This document shows positions 9,501-17,452 of a stretch of DNA of 37,679 bases, piece after piece. The stretch lies in NCBI GenBank assembly GCA_900552905.1, contig USBR01000006.1, positions 1-37,679 on the forward strand, in the 5' to 3' direction. The position numbers were made by a program, and so were the translations under genes. The first letter of the stretch is position 1. Every line of letters begins with the position of its first letter. A model generated the notes under the pieces. That model was given only the letters and a program-made list of their open reading frames with translations, did not search any database and had not been told where the DNA came from. This stretch comes from an uncultured Succinatimonas sp. Its GTDB lineage: Bacteria > Pseudomonadota > Gammaproteobacteria > Enterobacterales > Succinivibrionaceae.

Positions 9501-9860
9501 ACTAAGCGCGCTACTATCAGGGATATTGGTGAAATTTTTTTCAGTAGCGGCGTATTCTGCGGCTAATTGCTTAAGTTTAGAATCAGCATTTGCAAGCTGA
9601 GTCTTTAAATTCTTATGGGTATTAGTAAGCTCAGTAAGCTTATCTAATTGATCTAAAGCGGTATTGAGGCTTGCAAGCTTAGCTTTGCGATCGGCATCGC
9701 TGAGAGCTGAGTCCTCATTAACCTTAGCAATTTGAGCGTTGATCTCAGTTGCTGTCGGTAAGGAAATTTTGCCTTGCGCAGTTTCAAGTCCTTGAGCTAA
9801 GACATAGGGACTTAGCACTAAAAGGAAAATAAATAGGTAATTTTTGATTATTTTGAGCAT
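6570..9860 (-). CDS. MscK/MscM-type mechanosensitive channel (large MscS family)
   Basis: A 1096-residue member of the large MscS subfamily (E. coli MscK and MscM are of similar size), an inner-membrane channel that opens on hypo-osmotic stress. In order: a signal peptide (about 1-22, ending S-P-Y-V-L-A-Q); a long periplasmic region to about residue 470, rich in Leu, Gln, Lys and Asp and likely coiled-coil; a multi-span membrane region from about 480 to 890; and the MscS pore and beta domain from about 899 (L-S-V-G-L-G-F-G-L-Q-E-I-F-A-N-F), followed by M-I-P-N-R and the C-terminal cage. The frame opens at a TTG (9881), but the ATG at 9860 starts a textbook signal peptide and was chosen. I cannot decide between MscK and MscM. 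It is divergent from rpoE. Confidence 0.92.
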   Translation of the reverse strand: MLKIIKNYLFIFLLVLSPYVLAQGLETAQGKISLPTATEINAQIAKVNEDSALSDADRKAKLASLNTALDQLDKLTELTNTHKNLKTQLANADSKLKQLAAEYAATEKNFTNIPDSSALSADAVSENLTKLKDQSTALQDEITKLTADTSILQTLPEKAQSTLTSNKAKIKTDMEAINASSDITSLNIKLKALEVLVLTQQNTLLQEQLQGLSSLQNMADYRFKILSIKLKYYQDYITALQNRQTELLVMQKDDESKTKEEASQIDDPELLKLLKVNQNVLNYLNDSRARNNLLNKDAHDVASTLSQIQQIQKSLDAQLQDLDRSLVLSRLLNKQQSVIPEIKLSYNLDETIPDLNLWLYELKERRDSLFDLQKAADELIKLTPSLASKRSKVISILEQRQALYNNLYQELANELNTSIALKIDYTELNKLRSQLKNNITEKLFWIPSNQPLSFEFLTTALPYLANEFSSIVQKIRTEEFNDDTIDTLIKFSPLAFIAFFILYFRKTLKHHENRLALRLDHQNDKLWVTPVAIVVSILNQLPKMIWRIALGAVFVILLLSDSSSQDRVIMMLSLHIAVFVFFLEILKPNSLAQRHFCIPPAQLEQQRILMGKIWIAVIPVLVVANIAEIDSESIYYDILGYLIVVLCSLALVLLSASWVKNKLQTEGLSPALWILGALCLCVPTVVLVMMLSGYYYTTVKLINRLAYTFYFVLLYWLLKHTLRRMMHTVESAILAHRLQKIKAQKRNDNKKIPAHKHGIRFEFIGAKAFKLVNIMLLALIVVCVYILWNDLAGVLGYLKTVNVLSNEQLVNGQMVITESLSVADILLALFILAVAGILNRNLPALLERILLLRSDNTTRSTAYTVRIVSSYGITALGIIFAAGAIGIKWENLQWLVAALSVGLGFGLQEIFANFVSGLIILFERQIRVGDIITLSGLSGTVNKIRIRSTTIISFENKEVMIPNRQFITSALTNWSLSNTVTKLDFDVGVAYGADVEKAKVLLKQIISRCPEISRTKQPSVFISALADSSVNIHCDVFVNEIGKRKPTFDYLCSETLRIFAENNIEIPFNMMEVNIKNLDKAEVATEMTKCAQKALD

Positions 9861-9893
9861 AAAAATCTCTATTTTGACCAATAATAGTTGTCC

Positions 9894-9899
9894 ATTATA
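9894..9899 (-). promoter_or_regulatory. Possible -10 element for the channel gene
   Basis: On the minus strand this reads TATAAT, about 35 nt ahead of the channel start. I see no good -35 at 16-18 nt, so support is limited to the -10 and its position. Confidence 0.35.
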
Positions 9900-10041
9900 G
9901 GACTAAAAGCCCTGAAGATTTGCGCATTTGCAAAAGCTTGGCACTTTTGTACTTTTTTAGCCGATTTTAAGTGTACAGGAGTTTAATTTTCTTAACTTTT
10001 CTGACAATAAATTGCTAAATCTTTATCGAAGGTAGCGACGC

Positions 10042-10050
10042 TGTTATAAT
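10042..10050 (+). promoter_or_regulatory. Extended -10 (sigma-70 type) promoter upstream of rpoE
   Basis: TGTTATAAT gives a perfect TATAAT (10045-10050) with the TGn extension one base upstream. The -35 region (TTTATC at 10022-10027, spacer 17) is weak, as is usual for extended -10 promoters. It would give constitutive rpoE expression beside the sigma-E site downstream. Confidence 0.6.
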
Positions 10051-10066
10051 TTGCCCAAAATTTTTT

Positions 10067-10093
10067 GAACTTTTTTTAATTTCGCCAGTCAAA
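10067..10093 (+). promoter_or_regulatory. Sigma-E type autoregulatory promoter of rpoE
   Basis: GAACTT (10067-10072) and TCAAA (10089-10093) are 16 nt apart. This matches the known sigma-E pattern GGAACTT, about 16 nt, then TCnnA/TCAAA. The base before GAACTT is T rather than G. Initiation would fall about 20 nt before the rpoE start. E. coli rpoE is known to be autoregulated this way; the loop here is inferred. Confidence 0.72.
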
Positions 10094-10119
10094 GAGTCAT
10101 ACAAGGTGATAAAGAGCTT

Positions 10120-10716
10120 ATGAATCCTCCCCACGACACAGTCAACGCAGCATCATCTGATGACCAGATCGTAAGGCGGGTTCAAGGTGGCGATAGAAAT
10201 GCCTACAATCTCCTCGTATTGCGTTATCAACATAAAGTGATTCAAATCGCTTTAAAGTTTGTAAATAATCAAGCTGATGCTAACGACATTGCGCAGGAAG
10301 CTTTTATTAAGGCCTATCGTGCTATCGGTAATTTTCGTGGTGAAAGCGGTTTTTATACTTGGCTTTATCGCATCGTTACCAATACCGCAAGAACCTATTT
10401 AGAGTCCACCTCTAAGCACCGCCATAATGTGGATGTTGATGCTGAGGATATCAATTCTCAGGATCATCAGGGAGCACTGACAAGCCCTGATTCACCTGAC
10501 AGAATAATTGAATCTCAAGAGTTGCAAAAAACCATTATGCAGGCTCTAGCGCAATTACCTCAGGAATTGCGACAGGCCATTACCCTTCGAGAAGTTGAAG
10601 GTCTTGCATATGATGAGATCGCTAAATTGACCTCAGTTCCAGTCGGAACGGTAAGATCGCGAATCTTTAGAGCGCGTCAATTTATCGAAGAAAAGATGGC
10701 GGCCTTGGGAAGATAA
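10120..10716 (+). CDS. rpoE: RNA polymerase sigma-E factor (RpoE)
   Basis: The extracytoplasmic-function sigma factor of the envelope stress response. At 198 residues it has region 2 with L-V-L-R-Y-Q-H-K-V, then Q-E-A-F-I-K-A-Y-R-A and F-Y-T-W-L-Y-R-I-V-T-N-T-A, and region 4 with A-I-T-L-R-E-V-E-G-L-A-Y-D-E-I-A and P-V-G-T-V-R-S-R-I-F-R-A-R. These are nearly identical to E. coli RpoE. The N-terminus is about seven residues longer than in E. coli. It leads rpoE-rseA-rseB and is preceded by a sigma-E consensus promoter, so self-activation under envelope stress is expected. Confidence 0.97.
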   Translation: MNPPHDTVNAASSDDQIVRRVQGGDRNAYNLLVLRYQHKVIQIALKFVNNQADANDIAQEAFIKAYRAIGNFRGESGFYTWLYRIVTNTARTYLESTSKHRHNVDVDAEDINSQDHQGALTSPDSPDRIIESQELQKTIMQALAQLPQELRQAITLREVEGLAYDEIAKLTSVPVGTVRSRIFRARQFIEEKMAALGR

Positions 10717-10735
10717 CGATATAAGGGAGTCTCAA

Positions 10736-11341
10736 ATGACTAAAAGCGAGCTTGATTGGAAGAATGAGGAATTATCCGCCCGTTATGATGGCGAAGACCT
10801 TCCACATGCAAATATGTCCTTTCAAGAAGACGAAAAGGAGCACTTACAGGCTTGGTCTTTGATTGGTGCTACTATGCGTCAGGAATTAGCCTCTGAGGTC
10901 AATTTATCCTTAGCCGATAAGATCATGGCTGAAATTGAACAAGAGGAAACTCCAGTCGTCTCTGAGCAAACTGAGATTGAAACTCCGCGTTATAAGCTTT
11001 TAAATATGTTCCGCAAAGTAGGCTTTGTCTTAACTCAGACTGCCATTGCCGCTTCTATCGCTATGGTTACCGTTATCGGTTATCAAACCTATAATGCTGA
11101 GGAGAATTTAAGTTTAGATAAAGCTCCGGTGGCAGCTTTAGGCCCGGTGAGCAATGTCAATTTAGCTAGCTATCAAAGCGCTCCTAATAACAATATTATC
11201 CGTTTAGGGGATAGTGCTTATGCTGGCAATGATGGTCTCAATGCCGCGAAAAAGGCTGAGATCCGTAATTTACAAAATCATGAGATGGAACTTATCAATG
11301 ATTATATCCGTCTCTATGTTTCAAGCCCGTCGGCACAATAA
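10736..11341 (+). CDS. rseA: Anti-sigma-E factor RseA
   Basis: A single-pass inner-membrane anti-sigma factor that holds RpoE at the membrane until it is cut by DegS and RseP. It has 201 residues. The N-terminal cytoplasmic anti-sigma domain holds E-L-S-A-R-Y-D-G-E and A-W-S-L-I-G-A-T-M-R. One membrane span lies near residues 100-120 (V-G-F-V-L-T-Q-T-A-I-A-A-S-I-A-M-V-T-V-I). A periplasmic tail of about 80 residues follows. AAGGGAG sits ahead of the ATG, 19 nt after the rpoE stop. Its TAA shares one base with the rseB ATG, so the two are translationally coupled. Confidence 0.93.
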   Translation: MTKSELDWKNEELSARYDGEDLPHANMSFQEDEKEHLQAWSLIGATMRQELASEVNLSLADKIMAEIEQEETPVVSEQTEIETPRYKLLNMFRKVGFVLTQTAIAASIAMVTVIGYQTYNAEENLSLDKAPVAALGPVSNVNLASYQSAPNNNIIRLGDSAYAGNDGLNAAKKAEIRNLQNHEMELINDYIRLYVSSPSAQ

Positions 11342-12288
11342 TGCTTAAAATTTTAAAGAAATACGCAATCCTGTTTATGGGGATTGCGTTTTTTTGTCTA
11401 AATCAAGCACAGGCCTCTGAGGCCTTAGGCGATCAATGTCTTCTCAATTTTAAAGAGCTACAACAAAGCTATACTGAGGTTAATGCAGATTATACTATTG
11501 TCAGTGGTGACGGTAGCAATATGCATGCTTACACTCTCAATCATCGTTTTCAGCACAATTCCTCTTACTCTTTGTGGAAAAATCTCAATGGCGAGATTGC
11601 CGGTTATTTTCTAAGAGATAATGTCGGTTTTGATTTCAATCAAGATCGCAATTCAGTATCTACACTGTCATGGCATCAGACCCATCTTTGGGATCGCCTC
11701 CTCAGAGCCGGTACGGTTTTAAAAGATTATAATTGCATGATTGCAGGTCGCACTAGGCTTGCCGATCGCAAGGTGACCTTATTGCGCTTTGCCCCAGCTG
11801 ACGATCTGCGCTATAGCTATGTGATTGCTAAAGATGAGGATAATGGTTTGCCAGTAGAGCTCAATGTCATCAATCCTAATGGCAATTTAGTCGTCAAGAT
11901 TTCCTCAACTAATACCGTCATCAATCATAACAGCCATTTCATCTATAACGATGAAATCTTCGATCGTTTTGAGCTCTTAAAGAAAGCGCCGAAAAATGCC
12001 GAGGCTAAGCCGTGGGCTATATTAAATATTCCTAAGCAGTTTAAGCTTCAAGAAGAATCCTCCGTGCTTATAGGCGATAGTGAGGTCGCGTATCAGCGCT
12101 ATAGCGATGGCCTTACCGATTTTAGAGTTTTCCGCAATCGCGCACAAAGTCTTTATGTGCCTTCCGCTCTCAATGGTACGCTCACCGTCCTGCGTCGCTC
12201 CGATCGCAATTATGAATACGCCGTAGTGGGAGAGGTACCGCTACAATTAGGTGAATATGTATTAAAACGCCTTTCTTCTCATCATTAA
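11341..12288 (+). CDS. rseB: Sigma-E regulatory protein RseB (MucB family)
   Basis: A periplasmic sensor that binds RseA and protects it from DegS, releasing it when it meets mislocalised lipopolysaccharide or lipoprotein. It has 315 residues with a signal peptide (about 1-25, ending N-Q-A-Q-A). Mature features are the R-F-x-H-N segment near residue 69, a long beta-rich MucB/RseB N-terminal domain, and a smaller C-terminal domain from about residue 220. The ATG overlaps the rseA stop in TAATG. A strong terminator-like hairpin lies inside the signal-peptide codons (11363-11395). rseC, which follows rseB in E. coli, is missing; lepA comes next. Confidence 0.92.
   Translation: MLKILKKYAILFMGIAFFCLNQAQASEALGDQCLLNFKELQQSYTEVNADYTIVSGDGSNMHAYTLNHRFQHNSSYSLWKNLNGEIAGYFLRDNVGFDFNQDRNSVSTLSWHQTHLWDRLLRAGTVLKDYNCMIAGRTRLADRKVTLLRFAPADDLRYSYVIAKDEDNGLPVELNVINPNGNLVVKISSTNTVINHNSHFIYNDEIFDRFELLKKAPKNAEAKPWAILNIPKQFKLQEESSVLIGDSEVAYQRYSDGLTDFRVFRNRAQSLYVPSALNGTLTVLRRSDRNYEYAVVGEVPLQLGEYVLKRLSSHH
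11363..11395 (+). terminator. Intrinsic-terminator-like hairpin inside rseB
   Basis: A perfect 9-bp stem (ACGCAATCC 11363-11371, GGATTGCGT 11381-11389) has a 9-nt loop and is followed by an unbroken T run to 11395. It lies in codons 8-18 of rseB, just downstream of the rseA stop. By form it is as good as the terminators placed after operons in this window. Because it lies in a translated region, a moving ribosome could open it, so attenuation of rseB is possible. Confidence 0.65.
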
Positions 12289-12320
12289 CAGCATTTCCAA
12301 ATACTCTGTGATGCTGTTAA
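12285..12320. repeat. 10-bp inverted repeat at the rseB 3' end
   Basis: TTAACAGCAT (12285-12294) and ATGCTGTTAA (12311-12320) are exact reverse complements with 16 nt between. The left arm contains the rseB stop codon. No T tract follows, so it is not a classic terminator. The right arm overlaps a possible extended -10, TGTTAAAAT (12315-12323), that could serve lepA. Confidence 0.55.
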
Positions 12321-12351
12321 AATAAGCGTTCATATCAGAAGGTTAATGCAC

Positions 12352-12386
12352 AGGCCCTTTGGGCCTTAGGTAGCTTATAAAGCTAC
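12352..12386 (+). other. Two tandem hairpins in the lepA leader
   Basis: AGGCCC-TTT-GGGCCT (12352-12366) is followed three nt later by GTAGCTT-ATA-AAGCTAC (12370-12386). Both have compact 3-nt loops, and they end about 11 nt before the AGGA ribosome site of lepA. No T tract follows. They may stabilise the mRNA or affect lepA translation. Confidence 0.5.
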
Positions 12387-12408
12387 ATCATCCCCATAGG
12401 AAAAATTT

Positions 12409-14220
12409 ATGGCAGAAGTTTACGACCGCTCTTTGGTTAGAAATTTTTCAGTAATTGCGCATATTGATCACGGTAAATCCACACTCTCCGACCGCTTTAT
12501 TCAAATGTGTGGTGGTTTGACCGATCGTGAGATGAAATCTCAGGTGCTCGATAATATGGATATCGAGCGCGAACGTGGTATTACCATTAAAGCTCAGGCA
12601 GTAACTTTGCATTATAAGGCTCGTGACGGCAAGACCTATGAGCTTAACTTTATCGATACCCCAGGACATGTGGACTTCTCCTATGAAGTTTCCCGCTCTT
12701 TATTTGCCTGTGAAGGTGCGCTTTTAGTAGTTGATGCCTCTCAGGGTGTAGAGGCGCAGACCCTCGCTAATTGCTATCAGGCTATCGATCTTAACTTAGA
12801 GGTAATTCCGGTTTTAAATAAGATCGACTTACCTTCAGCAGATCCTGATCGCGTTATCGATGAAATTGAAGATCTCATCGGTATTGAGGCTCATGATGCC
12901 TGCACTTGCTCAGCTAAGACCGGTATCGGTGTTGATGATGTTTTAGAGCGTTTAGTCCACAGTATTCCTGCCCCTGATGGTGATCCTGAAGCTCCGTTAC
13001 AGGCTTTAATTATCGATTCTTATTTTGATGATTATCTAGGTGTAGTAGCCCTCGTCCGCGTTAAGAACGGTACTTTGCGTAAGGGCGATCGCATCAAGGT
13101 AATGTCGCAAAATACCGCATGGGTGGCTGAGAGTTTAGGTATTTCTACACCTAAGCGCGTGCCGGTCACAGTTTTAAATTGCGGTGAGGTCGGTTGGGTA
13201 GTCTGCGATATTAAATCCGTTCATGCTGCCCCTGTAGGTGATACCATCACTCACGTCCGTGCTCCGTGCACTGAGCCTTTACCGGGCTTTAAGAAGGTGA
13301 AGCCGCAAGTTTATGCCGGTATGTTCCCGGTAGATACTGAGGATTATGATGCCTTCCGTGAGGCTTTAGATAAATTATCCCTCAATGACGCTTCCTTATT
13401 CTTTGAGCCTGAAAACTCTAAGGCCTTAGGCTTTGGTTTCCGCTGTGGCTTCTTAGGCATGCTCCACATGGAGATCATTCAGGAGCGTTTAGAGCGTGAA
13501 TACAATTTAAACCTCATTACTACCGCGCCTACGGTAATCTATGAGATTTTATTGACCTCAGGTGAGATTATTCACATCGATTCTCCGGCAAGCTTACCGC
13601 CAATTAGCAATATCGCTGAAATCCGTGAGCCTATTGCTGAGTGCCGTATGCTCATGCCCGCTGAATATGTCGGTGCGATTATCAAGCTCTGTCAGGAAAA
13701 GCGCGGTATTCAAACTGGTCTTGTTTATCACGGCGATCAGGTTGCGCTTACTTATGAAGTGCCGATGTCCGAGGTCGTGTTAGACTTCTTTGATAGATTA
13801 AAGTCGGCCTCTCGTGGTTATGCATCTTTAGATTATAGCTTCAAGCGCTTTAACTGTGACGATCTGGTGCGTATGGATATTTTGATAGCCGGTGAGCGTG
13901 TCGATGCTCTCGCTATCATCTTACACCGTTCTGTAGCACAGTCTCGCGGTCGTGGTGTAGTGGAGCAGATGAAGGAAGTTATTCCGCGTCAGATGTTCGA
14001 TATCGCCATTCAAGCGGCTATCGGCTCACAGATCATTGCCCGTTGCACCGTTAAAGCCCTGCGTAAGGATGTTTTAGCTAAGTGCTATGGTGGCGATATT
14101 ACCCGTAAGCGTAAGCTCTTAGAGAAGCAAAAGGCCGGTAAGAAGCGTATGAAGCAATTAGGTCGTGTTGAGGTGCCGCAGGATGCCTTCTTAGCTATCT
14201 TAAAGGTCGGCAAGGAATAA
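12409..14220 (+). CDS. lepA: Elongation factor 4 (LepA)
   Basis: A ribosome-associated GTPase that acts on stalled or mis-translocated ribosomes and on 30S assembly. At 603 residues it is full length. G1 is A-H-I-D-H-G-K-S-T (17-25), the switch region has R-G-I-T-I-K-A-Q, G3 is D-T-P-G-H-V-D-F, and G4 is N-K-I-D-L-P. The C-terminal domain shows the LepA-specific [20 protein letters not shown] stretch. AGGA lies 7 nt ahead of the ATG. It starts the lepA-lepB-rnc-era-recO run, the same order as E. coli. lepB follows after 5 nt. Confidence 0.98.
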   Translation: MAEVYDRSLVRNFSVIAHIDHGKSTLSDRFIQMCGGLTDREMKSQVLDNMDIERERGITIKAQAVTLHYKARDGKTYELNFIDTPGHVDFSYEVSRSLFACEGALLVVDASQGVEAQTLANCYQAIDLNLEVIPVLNKIDLPSADPDRVIDEIEDLIGIEAHDACTCSAKTGIGVDDVLERLVHSIPAPDGDPEAPLQALIIDSYFDDYLGVVALVRVKNGTLRKGDRIKVMSQNTAWVAESLGISTPKRVPVTVLNCGEVGWVVCDIKSVHAAPVGDTITHVRAPCTEPLPGFKKVKPQVYAGMFPVDTEDYDAFREALDKLSLNDASLFFEPENSKALGFGFRCGFLGMLHMEIIQERLEREYNLNLITTAPTVIYEILLTSGEIIHIDSPASLPPISNIAEIREPIAECRMLMPAEYVGAIIKLCQEKRGIQTGLVYHGDQVALTYEVPMSEVVLDFFDRLKSASRGYASLDYSFKRFNCDDLVRMDILIAGERVDALAIILHRSVAQSRGRGVVEQMKEVIPRQMFDIAIQAAIGSQIIARCTVKALRKDVLAKCYGGDITRKRKLLEKQKAGKKRMKQLGRVEVPQDAFLAILKVGKE

Positions 14221-14225
14221 ATGCT

Positions 14226-15137
14226 ATGAATACCTTTGCTCTTTTATTGTTAATTGCCTCCATAGTCTCAGGTTTATGCTGGGCCTATGATTTCTTTCAT
14301 GCCCGTAAGCTACGTAAAAGCAATTTAGAAGCTCTGATTGCGGTAAATCCGCAGGCCTCGCGTAAGGAAAGACGCAAGATCATGGAGCCAACTGGCCTCA
14401 TAGGTCAAACCGGTTCCTTGTTTTATATCATTTTATTGGTATTTTTATGCCGCTCCTTTGTGATTGAGCCTTACCGTATTCCTTCAGGTTCGATGTTGCC
14501 TACTCTCTATGTTGGCGATTTCATCGCGGTCACTAAGTGGAATTATGGTATACGTGAGCCTTTAACTAATAAGATCATCTTTGAAACAGGCGCTCCTCAG
14601 CGCGGGGATGTCATTGTCTTTAAGTATCCTGAGGATCCGAGCGTCGATTATATTAAGCGCGTCATCGGTGAGCCTGGCGATATTATTATCTATAAGGATA
14701 AGCAGTTATTCTTAATTAAAGCCGATGCACCTAAGGATTCTCTGCCGACCTTAGTTGAAAGAGTAGCTGACGGTCAGTATGTAGAAAAGGTGGCCGGCTT
14801 TGATGAGACTTATGATGTTTATAAAGAGCAATTAGATGAGCTTGAGCATCAGATTTTAATTAACCCGCATACTAGCGATTTCTCACAGTACTTCTATCGT
14901 CAAAAGGGCCTGCCGGTAGGGGCCTGGCGCGTACCTGAGAATAGCTATTTTGTCATGGGTGATAATCGTGACAACAGCCGCGATAGCCGCTTCTGGGGCT
15001 TTGTGCCGATGGAAGCTGTCATCGGTAAGACTGTAGGAATTTGGTTGTCGTTAGAATTTAACCGTGACAAGGATGATTTATTGCCCGCGATTATTCCCTC
15101 GGCAGTTCGCTTTGAGCGCATTGGCGCTATGAGGTAA
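14226..15137 (+). CDS. lepB: Signal peptidase I (LepB)
   Basis: The inner-membrane serine protease that cuts signal peptides from exported proteins. It has 303 residues. A first membrane span lies at about 5-23, a basic cytoplasmic loop follows, and a second span is at about 65-78. The catalytic Ser89 is in I-P-S-G-S-M-L-P-T-L and the catalytic Lys144 in D-Y-I-K-R-V-I-G. The conserved V-M-G-D-N-R-D-N-S-R-D-S-R block lies in the C-terminal part. AAGGAA (14212-14217), inside the end of lepA, gives an 8-nt spacing to the ATG at 14226. rnc starts two nt after its stop. Confidence 0.97.
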   Translation: MNTFALLLLIASIVSGLCWAYDFFHARKLRKSNLEALIAVNPQASRKERRKIMEPTGLIGQTGSLFYIILLVFLCRSFVIEPYRIPSGSMLPTLYVGDFIAVTKWNYGIREPLTNKIIFETGAPQRGDVIVFKYPEDPSVDYIKRVIGEPGDIIIYKDKQLFLIKADAPKDSLPTLVERVADGQYVEKVAGFDETYDVYKEQLDELEHQILINPHTSDFSQYFYRQKGLPVGAWRVPENSYFVMGDNRDNSRDSRFWGFVPMEAVIGKTVGIWLSLEFNRDKDDLLPAIIPSAVRFERIGAMR

Positions 15138-15139
15138 GC

Positions 15140-15841
15140 ATGTCAGAACATACTCTTATAGAGTTGCAGAATTTAGAATTGCGCCTAGGTTATGCCTTTG
15201 AAAACCTAGAGCTATTAACTCAGGCTTTAACTCACAGAAGTTATGGCGCGGTTCATAATGAGCGTTTGGAATATTTAGGCGATTCGATCTTAGGTATGAT
15301 CATTGCAAAAGAGCTTTATGATCTTTTCCCTAAATGTCCTGAAGGCGATCTCACCCGCATGCGTTCAACTCTCGTGCGTGAGACTACTTTAGCGGAATTA
15401 GCCCGTGAATTTGGTATTGGTAATGCTTTAAGATTAGGGCCAGGCGAGGTCAAAAATGGCGGTTCGCGCCGTGAATCCCTCATTGCCGATGCGGTTGAGT
15501 CTATCATTGGGGCTATGTTTATCGACTCTAAAGAGGACTTTCCGCGCATCCGTCAGGTGGTTTTAAAGTGGTTTGATTCACGTCTTAAGACTATTAAGCC
15601 TGATGTTAATCAAAAGGATCATAAATCCACCTTGCAGGAATTATTGCAATCACAGCATAGATCCTTACCGGTATATCGTATCGAGCGCGTTTTAGGTCCT
15701 GAAAACAATCAGATCTTTGAGATTTCTGTAGCTGTCGACGGAGTTCCGGTCTTTAAGGGGCAGGGCTCTTCACGCCGTAAGGCCGAGCAGGAGGCTGCAG
15801 GTCAGGTTTTAGATTATCTTCACGCACAGGAGAAGCTCTAA
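15140..15841 (+). CDS. rnc: Ribonuclease III
   Basis: A double-strand-specific endoribonuclease for rRNA processing and mRNA turnover. It has 233 residues. The catalytic domain carries the signature [10 protein letters not shown] (40-49), with metal ligands Glu41 and Asp48, and a second acidic pair in A-D-A-V-E-S-I-I-G. The dsRNA-binding domain occupies about 160-230 and includes [18 protein letters not shown] precedes the ATG closely. Its stop overlaps the era start (TAATG), as expected for the coupled rnc-era pair. Confidence 0.97.
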   Translation: MSEHTLIELQNLELRLGYAFENLELLTQALTHRSYGAVHNERLEYLGDSILGMIIAKELYDLFPKCPEGDLTRMRSTLVRETTLAELAREFGIGNALRLGPGEVKNGGSRRESLIADAVESIIGAMFIDSKEDFPRIRQVVLKWFDSRLKTIKPDVNQKDHKSTLQELLQSQHRSLPVYRIERVLGPENNQIFEISVAVDGVPVFKGQGSSRRKAEQEAAGQVLDYLHAQEKL

Positions 15842-16737
15842 TGCAGCATTTTGGTTTTGTCGCGATCATTGGTCGTCCGAATGTGGGTAAATCTACCCTG
15901 ATGAATCATCTTATCGGTCAGAAGATCAGTATCACTTCAAGAAAGCCGCAGACTACCCGCAATCGGATCTTAGGTATCGATACTGTCGGTGATTATCAAA
16001 CCGTCTTCGTCGATACTCCAGGCTTACACCGCGAGGAAAAGCGTGCTATCAATCAGCTTATGAACCGTGCAGCTCAAAGTAGCTTAGGTGATGTGGAGCT
16101 CGTGCTCTTTGTAGTTGATTCTGAGCGTTTTAACGATGACGATGAGATGGCTTTAGCCCGTGTGCGTCAAGCAGGTATTCCGACGGTATTAGTGGTCAAT
16201 AAGGTCGATAAGGTCGGCGATAAAGAGCAATTATTACCTTTAATTGAAAAGCTTTCAGAAAAGATGAGCTTTAAGGAAATTGTGCCGGTTTCTGCTTTAC
16301 GCGGTAATAATTTAGAGAGCTTGCGTAAGATCATTCACGAGAGCTTACCTGAGGGCGAGCATTTATTCCCCGATGATGCCATTACCGATAGATCATCACG
16401 TTTTCTTGCCGCTGAAATCATTCGTGAAAAATTGATGCGGCAGATGGGTGATGAGTTACCCTATAGCGCTACTGTAGAAATCGAGCAATTTGCCGAAGAA
16501 GAGAATCTTTTACGTATCAGTGCTGCTATCTTAGTTGAGCGCACCGGTCAAAAGAAGATGGTTATCGGTGCCGGTGGTCAGCGTATCCGTAAGATCGGTA
16601 CTGAGGCCCGTATTGATATGGAAAAACTCTTTGAGCAAAAGATCTTCTTGAAGCTTTATGTCAAGGTTAAGGCCGGTTGGGCTGATGATGCGCGTGCCTT
16701 AAAGAGTCTCGGGTATGCCGACTTTGAGGAGCATTGA
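15841..16737 (+). CDS. era: GTPase Era
   Basis: An essential GTPase that binds the 3' end of 16S rRNA during 30S maturation. It has 298 residues. The P-loop is G-R-P-N-V-G-K-S-T (11-19), the switch I region holds P-Q-T-T-R-N-R-I, G3 is D-T-P-G-L-H, and G4 is N-K-V-D-K-V. The C-terminal KH domain has the [11 protein letters not shown] motif. Its start overlaps the rnc stop by one base and its end overlaps recO by 23 nt. Confidence 0.97.
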   Translation: MQHFGFVAIIGRPNVGKSTLMNHLIGQKISITSRKPQTTRNRILGIDTVGDYQTVFVDTPGLHREEKRAINQLMNRAAQSSLGDVELVLFVVDSERFNDDDEMALARVRQAGIPTVLVVNKVDKVGDKEQLLPLIEKLSEKMSFKEIVPVSALRGNNLESLRKIIHESLPEGEHLFPDDAITDRSSRFLAAEIIREKLMRQMGDELPYSATVEIEQFAEEENLLRISAAILVERTGQKKMVIGAGGQRIRKIGTEARIDMEKLFEQKIFLKLYVKVKAGWADDARALKSLGYADFEEH

Positions 16738-17452
16738 TAACGGACTTTTAAATAAAGCTCCGTGCTTTATTCTGCATAAGCACCCCTATAAGGAGCGCGA
16801 TTTATTACTAGAGTTATTGACGCTTGAATATGGGCGTCTGCGCGCCATTTGCCGTCTCGGCAAAAGGGCGCAATTACGTAATAATGCGCTCTTACAAAGC
16901 TTTGTCCCCTTACGCTTAACCTTATTTAAGGGGCGGGGTGAGCTTTATAATGTCGGGGAAATCAGGCAGGAGGGAGCGGCCTTTAAAATTGCTATCCCCA
17001 ATCTTTTTTGTGCGCAATATTTAAATGAAATTCTCTATAAATTGTGTCATGAAGAAGAGAGTATCCCGGAATTATTTGGCATTTATTTAAAAACGCTGAA
17101 ACTTTTAGAGCAAGGCGTAACTCCGCATTTGCCCCTACGCCTTTTTGAAAGTGTATTTTTAAAAAATTTAGGTTATGCCCTCGATGTTTGTGACAATCAA
17201 GGCCACGCTTTTTTAGATAATGCACTCTATACTTTTGATGTACGCAATGGTTTTGCCTTAAGCTTAGATCAGAGCTTAGATTGTTATCAGGGCGCCATTC
17301 TCAATAAAATAGCTTTAGGTGATTATGCCTCTCCGGAGGTATTAGTAGCGCTAAAGCGTCTTCATTCACAGCTATTGCAGATGCTTTTAGACTATAAGCC
17401 CCTGCAAAGCCATAAACTATATTCTCAATATCTATCACTGCAGGAAATTTAA
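16715..17452 (+). CDS. recO: DNA repair protein RecO
   Basis: A recombination mediator that helps load RecA on SSB-coated single strands and anneals DNA. It has 245 residues. The N-terminal OB fold shows [12 protein letters not shown] and [15 protein letters not shown], followed by a helical C-terminal domain with [15 protein letters not shown]. The ATG used overlaps era by 23 nt and gives an N-terminus some 14 residues longer than E. coli RecO. A later non-ATG start near 16724 cannot be excluded. The next gene starts on the base after its stop. pdxJ, which follows recO in E. coli, is not here. Confidence 0.9.
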   Translation: MPTLRSIDNGLLNKAPCFILHKHPYKERDLLLELLTLEYGRLRAICRLGKRAQLRNNALLQSFVPLRLTLFKGRGELYNVGEIRQEGAAFKIAIPNLFCAQYLNEILYKLCHEEESIPELFGIYLKTLKLLEQGVTPHLPLRLFESVFLKNLGYALDVCDNQGHAFLDNALYTFDVRNGFALSLDQSLDCYQGAILNKIALGDYASPEVLVALKRLHSQLLQMLLDYKPLQSHKLYSQYLSLQEI

